Assembly: GCF_006442975.2 (NCBI RefSeq)
Contig: NZ_CP083954.1
Coordinates: forward strand, 434,001 to 498,000
Direction: 5' to 3'
Origin: Mesorhizobium sp. B2-1-1
GTDB taxonomy: Bacteria; Pseudomonadota; Alphaproteobacteria; Rhizobiales; Rhizobiaceae
DNA: 64,000 bases
Shown here: positions 53,065-63,439 of the stretch, one piece after another
Position numbering within the stretch: position 1 is the first letter of the stretch
How the letters are laid out: each line of letters starts with the position of its first letter
Notes under the pieces: model-generated
What the model saw: only the letters and a program-made list of their open reading frames with translations
What the model was told of the DNA's origin: nothing
The model's database searches: none
Position numbers and translations under genes: made by a program

Positions 53065-53769
53065 TCAGCCCTTTGCCGGGATTGTCAGGCCCTTCTGCAC
53101 CGCCGGCCGAGCCAGGCCGCGCTCCAGCCATGCCGCCACATGCGCGAAATCATCGAAGCCGACGAGGTCGCGCGCTTCATAAAAGCCGATCAGATTGCGC
53201 ACCCAGCCGATGAGCGAGATGTCGGCGATGGTGTAGTCATTGTCCATGATCCATCTGCGGCCCTTCAGCCTGCCGTCGAGAACGCCGAGCAGGCGGCGCG
53301 ATTCATCGCGGTAGCGCTCCAGCGGCCGCTTGTCGGCAATCTCACGGCCGGCGAATTTGTGGAAAAAGCCGACCTGGCCGAAGATCGGGCCGACGGCCGC
53401 CATCTGGAAGAACACCCACTGGATCGTCTCGTAGCGCCGCGCCGCGTCCGCCGGGACGAGCAGGCCGGTCTTGTCGGCGAGGTAGAGCAGGATGGCGCCG
53501 GACTCGAACAGGCCGATCGGCTTGCCGTCGGGACCGTTCGGATCGATGATCGCCGGTATCTTGCCGTTGGGATTGAGCGACAGGAATTCCGGCGTCCAGC
53601 TTTCGTTTTTGCCGATGTCCACATAATGCGGCTCGTAGGCCAGGCCGATCTCTTCCAGGGCGATCGATATCTTCACCCCGTTCGGGGTCGTCGCCGAATA
53701 GAGCTGGATCCGGTCCGGATGCCTGGCCGGCCAGCGGGCGGTGATTGGAAAGGCGGACAGGTCGGCCAT
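53065..53769 (-). CDS. Glutathione S-transferase, YfcG/YghU-like
   Basis: The 234-residue protein has an N-terminal thioredoxin-like domain with IQLYSATTPNGVKISIALEEIGLAYE near residues 21-46 and a TPEFLSLNPNGKIPAIIDP segment, then the glutathione-contact FESGAILLYLADKTG near 89-103. The C-terminal helical domain ends with YTIADISLIGWVRNL. This matches the nu-class enzymes with disulfide-bond reductase activity. The start at 53769 follows AGGAGTT. Single gene. Confidence 0.9.
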   Translation of the reverse strand: MADLSAFPITARWPARHPDRIQLYSATTPNGVKISIALEEIGLAYEPHYVDIGKNESWTPEFLSLNPNGKIPAIIDPNGPDGKPIGLFESGAILLYLADKTGLLVPADAARRYETIQWVFFQMAAVGPIFGQVGFFHKFAGREIADKRPLERYRDESRRLLGVLDGRLKGRRWIMDNDYTIADISLIGWVRNLIGFYEARDLVGFDDFAHVAAWLERGLARPAVQKGLTIPAKG

Positions 53770-53960
53770 CGAGAACTCCTGGGCGGGATTTCGCACCGAG
53801 CGGCGCGGTCTGGGTGGGGTCGGCAAAGAATTAGGCGTACGCCCCGGCACGATCAATGCGGCGTCAGGCGTTTGGCCGTGCACGCACAGTCAACAAATCG
53901 AATGATGCCGGCATCGGGAGCCGGCAGATTGACCTGCCGGGCAGAACACGATCGCCGGGA

Positions 53961-55169
53961 TCAGATCGCCTTGAAGGCCAGCACCGCATTGGTGCCGCCA
54001 AAGGCGAAGCCGTTGCTGATGGCGGCGCGCACCTTGCGCTCGCGCGCGACGTTCGGCGTCACGTCGAGATCGCAATCGGGGTCGGCCTCGCGGAAATTCG
54101 CCGTGGGCGGCACCACGCCCTCTCGGATCGCCATCACGCAGGCGATCATCTCCAGCCCGCCCGAGGCGCCAAGGCAATGGGCATGCATCGACTTGGTCGA
54201 GGAGACGGAAAGCGAGCGCGCGTGCTCGCCGAAGACGCGCTTGATCGCGGCGGTCTCGATCTGGTCATTGGCCTTGGTGCCGGTGCCGTGCGCATTGAGG
54301 TAGTCGATGTCCTCGGGATTCAACCCGGCGTCCGCCAGGCAGAAACGCATCGCCGCTTCCGGCCCTTCTATGGTCGGCGCAACGATGTCGGAGGCATCGG
54401 CCGAGAGGCCGGCGCCGACGATTTCGGCGAGGATGTTTGCGCCGCGCGCCACCGCATGATCGTAGCTTTCCAGAACCGCCATGCCGGCGCCTTCGCCCAA
54501 CACCAGGCCCTGACGATCGGCCGAAAACGGCCGGCAGGTATCGGGCGACAGCACGCGCAGAGCCTCCCACCCCTTCAGCACGCCCCAGACCAGCGGCGCC
54601 TCGGTGCCGCCGGCGACCATGACGTCGGCGCGGCCGAGCCTGATCTGGTCGACCGCCGATGCGATGGCGTGGTTGGCCGACGAGCAGGCCGAAGTGACGC
54701 CGAACACCGGTCCGCGCAGGCCGAGATGCATGCTGACCTGGCCGGCGGCGGCGCCCGGCATGACCTTCGGCACCGTGAAGATGCCGGCGCGATTCTTGCC
54801 CTCGATCAGGATGGCGCGATAGTTCTCCTCGACCGTCTCGAAGCCGCAGACGCCGATGCCGATAACGGCACCCATGCGGTAGGTATTGTCCGCATGGGCG
54901 GCCAAACCGGACTGCTGTAAGGCTTCGCGGGCGGCAATCACCGCCAACAGGCTGAAACGGTCCATCGACACCAGCTGCTTGCGCTCTATGCCATGGTCGG
55001 GCAGCGCCTTGATCTCGCAGCCGATCTTGACCTTCAAATCGTGCAGGAACGGGTTATCGATGGGGCCGATCGCCGAGCGGCCGGCGCGCATCTCGGTCCA
55101 GATCGCCGGCACGTCGGTGCCAAGCCCGCACAAACCGCCGATGCCGGTAATGACGACGCGCTTGTGCAT
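53961..55169 (-). CDS. Beta-ketoacyl-ACP synthase (FabF/NodE-like)
   Basis: Condensing enzyme for acyl chains. The 402 residues contain the catalytic triad regions: [12 protein letters not shown] near 160-171 (Cys), [11 protein letters not shown] near 294-304 (His) and [15 protein letters not shown] near 330-344 (His). The length and pairing with a private acyl carrier protein 4 bp upstream resemble nodF-nodE, but no nod box or other nod genes are present. It probably makes a specialised acyl group for lipid or secondary metabolism. Confidence 0.88.
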   Translation of the reverse strand: MHKRVVITGIGGLCGLGTDVPAIWTEMRAGRSAIGPIDNPFLHDLKVKIGCEIKALPDHGIERKQLVSMDRFSLLAVIAAREALQQSGLAAHADNTYRMGAVIGIGVCGFETVEENYRAILIEGKNRAGIFTVPKVMPGAAAGQVSMHLGLRGPVFGVTSACSSANHAIASAVDQIRLGRADVMVAGGTEAPLVWGVLKGWEALRVLSPDTCRPFSADRQGLVLGEGAGMAVLESYDHAVARGANILAEIVGAGLSADASDIVAPTIEGPEAAMRFCLADAGLNPEDIDYLNAHGTGTKANDQIETAAIKRVFGEHARSLSVSSTKSMHAHCLGASGGLEMIACVMAIREGVVPPTANFREADPDCDLDVTPNVARERKVRAAISNGFAFGGTNAVLAFKAI

Positions 55170-55173
55170 CCGG

Positions 55174-55428
55174 TCAGGCTTTTTTCGCGATCAGCGCGCG
55201 AACGGCCTCGACCATGTCGCCAACATTCTTCAGGTTGCTCCAGGCATCGACCGTGTTCATCTCGATCTCGATGCCATACTGCTCCTCGAGATCGAAGATG
55301 ATCTCGGTCAGTTCCAACGAATGGATGCCGAGCGCCGTCAATTCGGTGCTGGTGGTGATCTCCTCGCCGCCCGGCTCGGCATGAGCCTTGATCTTTTCGA
55401 TGATTTCGGTCGCCAGTTGGTCAGCCAT
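55174..55428 (-). CDS. Acyl carrier protein (specialised, NodF-like context)
   Basis: The 84-residue protein [12 protein letters not shown]...[33 protein letters not shown] has the phosphopantetheine Ser in the motif HSLEL near residue 36, with His in place of the usual Asp of DSL. Acidic helix II follows. It is dedicated to the synthase 4 bp downstream. The gap to divergent ureD (55429-55630) holds their promoters. Confidence 0.9.
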   Translation of the reverse strand: MADQLATEIIEKIKAHAEPGGEEITTSTELTALGIHSLELTEIIFDLEEQYGIEIEMNTVDAWSNLKNVGDMVEAVRALIAKKA

Positions 55429-55630
55429 TCGGTTTCTTCCCCACTTTGTCGTTTCCCGACGCCAACTGAACAGCGCCTTTTTGTCCTCGATATCAGGCCG
55501 CGACCGTCGCCTTGGACCCCCGCCAGGCGTCGCATGAGCGTACCAAGGTGGCTCCCTCTATAGAAACGGAAACGCCATCAAGCAACAAGCTATATATCGA
55601 CAAAACCGCCGCGGTGCTTAACCTGACGGC

Positions 55631-56473
55631 GTGGATACGATCGAACATACCGGATTTTCGGCCCCGCCGGCGCAGCGGGCGGCCGGACTGGCGCAGCTCG
55701 CCTGCGCCAGTCAAGACGGCCGCACACGGCTGCGCCGCCTCTATCAGGACGGTTCCGCCAAGATAAGGATGCCGGCCGTTTCCGGCGGCCCGCTGGAAGC
55801 CGTGCTGATCAACACCGCGGGCGGGCTGACCGGAGGCGACCGCCTCGGCTGGGAGATCGACGTCGGCGCGCATGCCAGCGCCACGATAACGACGCAGGCC
55901 TGCGAGAAAATCTATCGCGCCGCTTCCGAGCGGGCCGAAGTCAGCGTCCGGCTAACGGTCGGCGAAAACGGCCGCGTCGCCTGGCTGCCGCAGGAGACCA
56001 TCGTTTTCGACCGATCGGCCTTTGCCCGCACGCTCGACCTTGATCTTGCCGCCGGCGCCGAGGCGCTGGTGCTGGAAGCCACCGTCTTCGGCCGGACGGC
56101 GATGGGCGAACGCGCGGTCCAGGGCGGCTTTCACGACCGCTGGCGCATTCGCCGGGGCGGGACTCTCATCCATGCCGAGGATTTCCGCATCGGGCCCGCC
56201 ATCGCCGCGGCCCTGACGCGTCCGTCGATTGCCGGCGGCGCCGTCGCCATGGCGACGGTGCTATTGATCTCGCCGCGGGCGGAAGCGCTTCTCGATCCGG
56301 TTCGGGAGATCATCGGCGGCCAGGGCGGCGCCAGCACCTGGAGCGTGCAGGAATCTGGCAAGCTTCTTGCGAGGCTGTATGCCGGCGACGGCTACCGGCT
56401 GCGCCAGCATCTGGTTCCGCTCGTCGGCTTGCTCAACGGAAAGGCGGGACTGCCCAAAATATGGTCACTGTGA
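55631..56473 (+). CDS. ureD: Urease accessory protein UreD
   Basis: Scaffold protein that binds apo-urease and recruits UreF and UreG for nickel delivery. The 280 residues show the UreD core: [40 protein letters not shown] near residues 58-97 and [21 protein letters not shown] near 119-139. It starts with GTG at 55631. First gene of the urease locus on this strand. Confidence 0.94.
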   Translation: MDTIEHTGFSAPPAQRAAGLAQLACASQDGRTRLRRLYQDGSAKIRMPAVSGGPLEAVLINTAGGLTGGDRLGWEIDVGAHASATITTQACEKIYRAASERAEVSVRLTVGENGRVAWLPQETIVFDRSAFARTLDLDLAAGAEALVLEATVFGRTAMGERAVQGGFHDRWRIRRGGTLIHAEDFRIGPAIAAALTRPSIAGGAVAMATVLLISPRAEALLDPVREIIGGQGGASTWSVQESGKLLARLYAGDGYRLRQHLVPLVGLLNGKAGLPKIWSL

Positions 56474-56501
56474 TCGTGTCCGCATCATTTCAGGGAAACG
56501 C

Positions 56502-56804
56502 ATGAACCTGACGCCGAGGGAAAAGGACAAGCTGCTGATAGCCATGGCGGCGGTCGTGGCGCGCAAGCGTCTGGAGCGCGGGGTCAGGCTCAATCATCCG
56601 GAGGCGATCGCGCTCATCACCGACTTCGTCGTCGAAGGCGCCCGCGACGGCCGTCCCGTCGCCGAGCTGATGGAAGCCGGCGCCCACGTCGTCAGCCGCG
56701 CGCAGGTGATGGAAGGCATCGCCGAGATGATCCATGACGTGCAGGTGGAGGCGACATTCCCCGACGGCACCAAGCTGGTGACCGTGCATGAGCCGATACG
56801 GTGA
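56502..56804 (+). CDS. ureA: Urease gamma subunit UreA
   Basis: Structural subunit of urease (urea to ammonia and carbamate). The 100-residue length is standard. [20 protein letters not shown] at the start, [21 protein letters not shown] near residues 31-51 and VTVHEPIR at the end are diagnostic. It is 28 bp after ureD and 10 bp before the DUF1272 gene. Confidence 0.97.
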   Translation: MNLTPREKDKLLIAMAAVVARKRLERGVRLNHPEAIALITDFVVEGARDGRPVAELMEAGAHVVSRAQVMEGIAEMIHDVQVEATFPDGTKLVTVHEPIR

Positions 56805-56814
56805 GGAGACAGAT

Positions 56815-57069
56815 ATGCTTGAGCTGCGCCCGAACTGCGAATGCTGCGACAAGGACCTGCCGCCGGAAGCGACGGATGCGCTGATCTGCACCTTCGAATG
56901 CACCTTCTGCGCCGATTGCGTGGAAGACGTGCTCGGCGGCGTCTGCCCCAATTGCGGCGGCAATTTTTCGGCACGGCCGATCCGTCCGCCGGCAATGCTG
57001 AAGAAGTATCCCGCTTCGACCAAGCGCGTCCTCAAAGCCGAGAGCTGCGGTCCGCGCGAGGCCGCGTGA
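56815..57069 (+). CDS. DUF1272 cysteine-rich protein
   Basis: The 84-residue protein has paired metal-binding cysteines: CECCDKDLP near residues 8-16, CTFECTFCADC near 25-35 and CPNCGGNF near 43-50, a compact zinc-ribbon-like pattern followed by a basic tail. The function of the family is unknown. Lying between ureA and the nickel permease gene, it could be a metal-handling helper, but zinc structure alone explains the cysteines. Confidence 0.9.
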   Translation: MLELRPNCECCDKDLPPEATDALICTFECTFCADCVEDVLGGVCPNCGGNFSARPIRPPAMLKKYPASTKRVLKAESCGPREAA

Positions 57070-57100
57070 CCTCTGCGCTCACCAACGAAAGGCAAGTAGA

Positions 57101-57688
57101 ATGATCCCCGCCAAACGCCTGTGCCTCTCTGCGATTCTGCTCATGGCAGCCGCAATGCCCGCCTACGCCCATGTCGGGGCCGGCACGACCTCCTCCTTCG
57201 CGGCCGGCTTCATGCATCCGCTCTCCGGCCTCGACCACATGACGGTGATGGTCGCGGTCGGCCTGTGGGCGGCACAGAAAGGCGGCAAGGCCATGTGGGC
57301 ATGGCCGGCGGCCTTTGTGGGCGTCATGCTGGCCGGTGGCGCGCTCGGCATGCTGCATGTGCCGCTGCCCTTCGTCGAGCCGGGCATATTGGCGTCGGTG
57401 GTGGCGCTCGGATTGTTCGTGGCGCTGGCCGTCGATCTTCCTGTCACGGCCGGCGTCGCCATCATCGGCGCGTTCGCGCTGTTTCATGGCCACGCCCATG
57501 GCACTGAAGTGCCGGAAAATGCCGCAGGGCTTGAATATATGGCCGGCTTTGCCGTCGCCACGACGCTGCTGCACGCCGTCGGCATCGCCGCCGGGCTTGG
57601 CCTCGGCAGGCGATTTCGCGTGCTCGTGCGGGCCGCGGGTGCCGCCTGCACGGCGATAGGGCTCGGCCTCGTCTTCGGCGCCGTGTGA
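57101..57688 (+). CDS. ureJ: HupE/UreJ-family nickel permease
   Basis: The 195-residue membrane protein has a signal sequence ending PAYA near residue 23, then HVGAGTTSSFAAGFMHPLSGLDHMTVMVAVGLWAA near 24-58, in which the HPLSGLDH motif is the putative nickel site, and HGHAHGTE near 127-134. Six further hydrophobic helices. It supplies Ni2+ for urease. Placed 6 bp before ureB. Confidence 0.93.
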   Translation: MIPAKRLCLSAILLMAAAMPAYAHVGAGTTSSFAAGFMHPLSGLDHMTVMVAVGLWAAQKGGKAMWAWPAAFVGVMLAGGALGMLHVPLPFVEPGILASVVALGLFVALAVDLPVTAGVAIIGAFALFHGHAHGTEVPENAAGLEYMAGFAVATTLLHAVGIAAGLGLGRRFRVLVRAAGAACTAIGLGLVFGAV

Positions 57689-57694
57689 CGAACG

Positions 57695-58000
57695 ATGATC
57701 CCGGGTGAAATCATTCCCGCCGACGGCGACATCGACCTGAACAAAGGCCTGCCGACGGTTACGCTCAAAGTGGCCAACAGCGGCGACCGGCCGATCCAGG
57801 TCGGCAGCCACTATCATTTCTTCGAGACCAATGAGGGCTTGAAATTCGACCGCGAACAGGCGCGCGGCATGCGCCTCGACATCGCCGCCGGCACCGCCAT
57901 GCGCTTCGAGCCCGGACAGGAGCGCGACGTTACGCTGGTGCCGCTGGGCGGCAAGCGCGAGGTCTATGGCTTTCAGCAGAAGGTGATGGGCAGGCTGTGA
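57695..58000 (+). CDS. ureB: Urease beta subunit UreB
   Basis: The 101-residue structural subunit has [20 protein letters not shown] at the start, [19 protein letters not shown] near 36-54, [18 protein letters not shown] near 58-75 and [15 protein letters not shown] near 85-99. ureC is unusually far away, 1.25 kb downstream, beyond two genes on the other strand. Confidence 0.97.
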   Translation: MIPGEIIPADGDIDLNKGLPTVTLKVANSGDRPIQVGSHYHFFETNEGLKFDREQARGMRLDIAAGTAMRFEPGQERDVTLVPLGGKREVYGFQQKVMGRL

Positions 58001-58080
58001 GGCCGAGGGCGTCTCATGCGCGGCGTGCAAAGAGGGCAAAGGGCTTTCGGGCGAGCACGAAAGCGAGTTGTGCCCTCGGC

Positions 58081-58569
58081 TCAATCGGACGGCTTGGCCG
58101 CCGCATAGATGACGATTTTTCCGGGGTCGTCGAATTCCACAGCGAGAACGTCCTGCGCAAGCACGCGTCGCGAGTCGATGGCATTGAACAGCAGCGCGTT
58201 GGCCTCGATCTCCTTGCGCAGCTCCGCAATGTCGTCCTGATGCTGCTTGACCTTGGTTTCGATCGCCGGCGGCGGACCGCCTTCGGTGCGCGCGGCATCG
58301 GTCAGGAACACGATATCGACCTTGTCGAGCTTGGATGTCTTGCGCACCGTGCCGATGTTTTCACGCGTCCGATCAATCGCCCTGGCAACTTTGCCGGCTT
58401 CGGCATCGCTCCTGGTTTCTTCCTGCTTGACGTCCGAGCCGATGATCCGGTTGACGGTCTCAGGGCTTTCGAGCCCTTGTGCGTGAAGGGAGGCTCCGGG
58501 GCTGCCCACCGCCAGGAATGCCATGGAGGCGAAGGCATAGAGCCGTCTCTTGCCGGGATTGATCGCCAT
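58081..58569 (-). CDS. Exported hypothetical protein under an EcfG-type promoter
   Basis: The 162-residue protein has a signal peptide (cleavage near SLHAQ at residue 31). The mature part is hydrophilic: a helical stretch ETRSDAEAGKVARAIDRTRENI, then SKLDKVDIVFLTDAA and a helical KVKQHQDDIAELRKEIEANALLFNAI ending in VLAVEFDDPGKIVIYAA. I do not recognise a family. It interrupts the urease operon on the opposite strand, with a stress promoter at 58624-58649. Confidence 0.75.
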   Translation of the reverse strand: MAINPGKRRLYAFASMAFLAVGSPGASLHAQGLESPETVNRIIGSDVKQEETRSDAEAGKVARAIDRTRENIGTVRKTSKLDKVDIVFLTDAARTEGGPPPAIETKVKQHQDDIAELRKEIEANALLFNAIDSRRVLAQDVLAVEFDDPGKIVIYAAAKPSD

Positions 58570-58623
58570 CGCTCGCTCCTGGACGGGTTCATTTCGCGGC
58601 GCCGTTCAGCGCCGATGAAACGA

Positions 58624-58649
58624 AACGGCTCCTGCCCGGCCAAGGTTCC
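58624..58649 (-). promoter_or_regulatory. EcfG (general stress sigma) promoter
   Basis: On the minus strand GGAAC (58649-58645), a 17-bp spacer and CGTT (58627-58624), 54 bp before the start of the exported protein gene. Confidence 0.7.
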
Positions 58650-58701
58650 CTTCCAGATAGCGCGGGCGGACCGGACGACGGCCCGCCGCGCAGGCGCGCC
58701 G

Positions 58702-59079
58702 TCAGCTCGCCTTCTTGGTGATCAGGGTCAGGGCGCCGTTGGGCTCCATGCTGGCCGCGACCACCTGCGCCGAGGTCATTCCCTTGGCCTCGAGGGCGGA
58801 TTTGACCTTAGGCGTGGCATCGATCGAGCTGCGCAGCTTCTGCAGGCCGGCATCGCCGCGCTGGGCGATCACCTGGTTGACCTGCGTCTGGGTGTCCTTC
58901 GGCAGTTCGGTGATGTCGACGATGTTGACGCTCTGGATCGTCGGCGCGGCCTGCTGCCCGCCGGGGGCGGGCGCGGCCGGCGCTGCCGGAGCGGGCTGCT
59001 GCGCGGGCTGCTGCTGGGCAATGGCGGCACCCGCCAGCATCAGGGTGGCGGCAGCGGCGAGAACTATCGTTTTGCGCAT
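58702..59079 (-). CDS. Exported hypothetical protein with Pro/Ala/Gln-rich linker
   Basis: The 125-residue protein has a signal peptide (MRKTIVLAAAATLMLAGAAIA, residues 1-21), then a low-complexity Gln/Pro/Ala linker (22-48) and a small folded domain with VNIVDITELPKDTQTQVNQVI, GLQKLRSSIDATPKVKSALEAKGM and SMEPNGALTLITKK. The family is not recognised. It is the second minus-strand gene between ureB and ureC. It lies upstream of the 58081 gene on this strand, which has its own promoter. Confidence 0.75.
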   Translation of the reverse strand: MRKTIVLAAAATLMLAGAAIAQQQPAQQPAPAAPAAPAPGGQQAAPTIQSVNIVDITELPKDTQTQVNQVIAQRGDAGLQKLRSSIDATPKVKSALEAKGMTSAQVVAASMEPNGALTLITKKAS

Positions 59080-59246
59080 GGATTTTCCTTCCATCGATTT
59101 GGCAAACGGTCGTTTTGGGGTGACCCTCCAACCTCAACCGCCAAATGGGATCAGAAGGTGTCGACCAGCGGGTCATTGCGTGACCATTGGATGGCAGCAA
59201 TGTGCAGCCCGGTTTCACCAGCACCGCAATTCGGGAGCAATCACTG

Positions 59247-60959
<1,713 letters not shown>

Positions 60960-61085
60960 TAAGATCGCCGCGAGCCATTGCCCTCGTTAAATGCGGCGGT
61001 GAGTGGGTTGTGCCGACTGCCCGAATGGGCCCACTCGTTCTCCGCGGGCTTGGAAATTGTGCACTTTGGGAGCAATATCTCCTCA

Positions 61086-61574
61086 ATGAACAAGATATTT
61101 CGCAAACAGCAATTGACGCCCTACGAGGCCGACTATGCTCAGTGGTGCGCCGAGCAGGGCGCGTTGCTGCGCGAAGGTCGTCTTTCCGACCTCGATCGTG
61201 AGAATGTTGCCGAGGAGATCGAGAGCTTGGGGCGGAGCGACAAAAGGGAAATTGCGAGCAGGCTTGGCACTTTGGTCCTTCATTTGCTAAAATGGGAGTT
61301 TCAGTCTGAGCAGCGCAAAACGGGCTGGTTGCTGACAATTCGGGAGCAACGGCTTCGGATTGAGGGCCTGCTTGATGAAAGTCCGAGCCTCAAAAAATAT
61401 CCTGCGCAGGTGCTCGATCGAGAGTTCAAGATAGCAAGATTAAAGGCCTTGGACGAAACAGGCCTGAGAGATCGGGATTTCCCTGTCCATTGCCCCTATG
61501 GGATCAAGGAAATCTTGGACGATGATTATTTCCCAGGATCACCGTGGTCTTCAGACAACCTTATGCGCGAATAG
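61086..61574 (+). CDS. DUF29 family protein
   Basis: A 162-residue cytoplasmic protein of the DUF29 family. YEADYAQWCAEQGALLREGRLSDLDRENVAEEIESLGRSDKREI near residues 12-55 and HLLKWEFQSEQRKTGW near 64-79 are family hallmarks. The function is unknown; the family is scattered and often near mobile regions. Its bases are clearly more AT-rich than neighbouring genes, suggesting later arrival between ureC and the rest of the urease genes. Confidence 0.87.
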   Translation: MNKIFRKQQLTPYEADYAQWCAEQGALLREGRLSDLDRENVAEEIESLGRSDKREIASRLGTLVLHLLKWEFQSEQRKTGWLLTIREQRLRIEGLLDESPSLKKYPAQVLDREFKIARLKALDETGLRDRDFPVHCPYGIKEILDDDYFPGSPWSSDNLMRE

Positions 61575-61624
61575 ACTGATAGTGGTGTGTTGACGGACGT
61601 TCCATCACCTGGCGAGCATTCGGC

Positions 61625-62219
61625 ATGGCCACCGAAATAGCTTCGCCCCACGACATCTTCCCGCATATCCGCATCGTCCTGGGCATGGTGATCGGGCTCG
61701 GCGTCGCGCGCCTGTTGTCGGGGGGTGGCGCGCATCGTCCAGCATCCCGGCCAGTACCGGCTCTATACGGTGCATCTGGCCTGGGTCGCTTCGGTGCTGT
61801 TGATGCTGGTGCATTTCTGGTGGTGGGAGTTCGGCCTCTACGCCATCGAAACATGGACCTTCGGCAAGTACCTGTTCATCATCTTCTACGCCATCACCCT
61901 GTTCCTGCTCTGCGCGCTGCTGTTTCCGGATTCGATGCTCGACTACACCAGCTATGAGGATTTCTTCTATTCGCGCCGCGCCTGGTTCTTCGGCCTGCTG
62001 GCCGCGACCTACGTGCTCGACGTGATCGACACGCTGCTAAAGGGGCCGGAGCATTTCGCCCGCTTCGGCAACGAATATCTGTTTCGCACGCCGGTCTTCG
62101 TCGCGCTGTGCATCGCCGCGATCCTGGTGCGCGACCGCCGGTTTCACATCGCCTTCGTCGCGGCGGCGCTGATTTACCAGGTATCGTTCATCCTGCGGCT
62201 GTTCGACACGATCGTATGA
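61625..62219 (+). pseudogene. Membrane protein gene with a +1 frameshift in a G6 run
   Basis: The frame starting ATG at 61625 (MATEIASPHDIFPHIRIVLG, then hydrophobic MVIGLGVARLLSG) continues naturally in the frame of 61725-62219 (ARIVQHPGQYRLYTVHLAW..., four more hydrophobic helices, about 164 residues). The switch falls exactly in GGGGGG at 61720-61725. With five G the two parts join as LLSG-VARIVQ, giving one protein of about 198 residues. This may be a real inactivating mutation, slippage-dependent expression or a sequencing error. The product is unrecognised. Confidence 0.75.
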
Positions 62220-62264
62220 CGGCCGCGGATGCTCTAGGCTGACCGGGAAAGGCAGGGTTCAATC

Positions 62265-62870
62265 ATGTACAAGGCCGTCGGATCGCGTGGATCCCGGGTT
62301 AGCCGTGTTCTGTGGATGCTCGAAGAACTCGGGCAGGCCTATGAATTCGTCGAAATTCCCCTGCGCTCGCCCGAAGCCTATGCGCTCAATCCCTCGGGCA
62401 AGGTGCCGATCTTGATCGACGGCGAGCTGACGCTGACGGATTCGGCGGCGATCTGCGTCTATCTCGCCGATAAGCACGCGGATAAGGGCATGGGCGCCAG
62501 TCCCGGCCTCGCAGGCCGCGCCGAAATGGATTCCTGGATGCATTTCGCCCAGTCCGAGCTGGAAGCGCCGTTGTGGAACAAATTGCGCCACCGTTTCCTG
62601 CTGCCCAGGGAAGTCCGGGTCGATGTCGGCCCCGCGGCCGCCTACGATTTCGCCTCGGAGGTCAAGGCGCTGGACCGCCGGCTTGGCGACAAGCCTTTCG
62701 CGCTCGGCGACCGGTTCTCGGCTGTCGACGTGCTGCTCGGCGACATGGGCGGCTGGGCCCGAGCCGGCCGCTTTCCAATAGAATCCGACCGCGTCAACGC
62801 CTATTTCGACCGCGTGCTTTCACGCCCTGCCCGTGCCCGGGCGCAAGCCAATGGCGGAGCCATGAAATGA
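62265..62870 (+). CDS. Glutathione S-transferase family protein
   Basis: The 201-residue protein has an N-terminal thioredoxin-fold [24 protein letters not shown] near residues 10-33, [30 protein letters not shown] near 42-71 (glutathione contact), and a helical C-terminal domain with [20 protein letters not shown]. Its stop overlaps the ureE start (ATGA), so it is translated with urease accessory genes even though no urease role is known. Confidence 0.9.
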   Translation: MYKAVGSRGSRVSRVLWMLEELGQAYEFVEIPLRSPEAYALNPSGKVPILIDGELTLTDSAAICVYLADKHADKGMGASPGLAGRAEMDSWMHFAQSELEAPLWNKLRHRFLLPREVRVDVGPAAAYDFASEVKALDRRLGDKPFALGDRFSAVDVLLGDMGGWARAGRFPIESDRVNAYFDRVLSRPARARAQANGGAMK

Positions 62871-63439
62871 AGCTCAACCTCAACACCGACTTCACGAAGT
62901 TCCCGCGCGCCATCTCGGTGCTGACCTCCGGCAATGCCGGCACCACGGCGCCATCCGGCCGCGCGGTTCTTGCCCATGACGAGCGGCATCTGCGCCGCCG
63001 GGCGATCGAATTGTCCGATGGCAGCAAGGTACTGGTCGACCTGCCGGAGCCCGTCACCCTCAACGACGGCGACAGGCTGGTGCTGGAAGACGGCCGCCAC
63101 GTCGAGATCATCGCGGCGCCGGAGGAGGTCTATGATATCCGCGCCCGCGACGCCGTGCATCTGGCCGAGCTTGCCTGGCATATCGGCAACCGCCATCTCG
63201 CGGCGGCGATAGAGGCGGAGCGCATCCTCATCCTGCGCGATCATGTCATCAAGGCGATGCTGGAGGGGCTCGGGGCCACGGTGAGCGAGGTTTCCGAACC
63301 GTTCAAGCCGGTGCGGGGCGCGTATTCCGGCGGCCATGACCACGGCCATGCGCACGCCCACAGCCACGCCGAAGCGCACAGCCACGGCGGGTCGCATTCG
63401 CACAACCATTCGCACGACCACCATGATCACCACGACTGA
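62867..63439 (+). CDS. ureE: Urease accessory nickel chaperone UreE
   Basis: Delivers nickel to the UreDFG-apourease complex. The 190-residue protein has an N-terminal peptide-binding domain, the metal-binding [28 protein letters not shown] region near 103-130, and an exceptional C-terminal tail with 16 His in about 36 residues (from residue 155) for nickel storage. The start at 62867 overlaps the GST stop by 4 bp, and its end overlaps ureF by 17 bp. Confidence 0.94.
   Translation: MKLNLNTDFTKFPRAISVLTSGNAGTTAPSGRAVLAHDERHLRRRAIELSDGSKVLVDLPEPVTLNDGDRLVLEDGRHVEIIAAPEEVYDIRARDAVHLAELAWHIGNRHLAAAIEAERILILRDHVIKAMLEGLGATVSEVSEPFKPVRGAYSGGHDHGHAHAHSHAEAHSHGGSHSHNHSHDHHDHHD

Noticed and set aside
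53961..55428. True symbiotic nodFE genes
   Set aside because: No nod box or other nodulation genes were seen, and the neighbours are housekeeping. Only a family-level resemblance is claimed.
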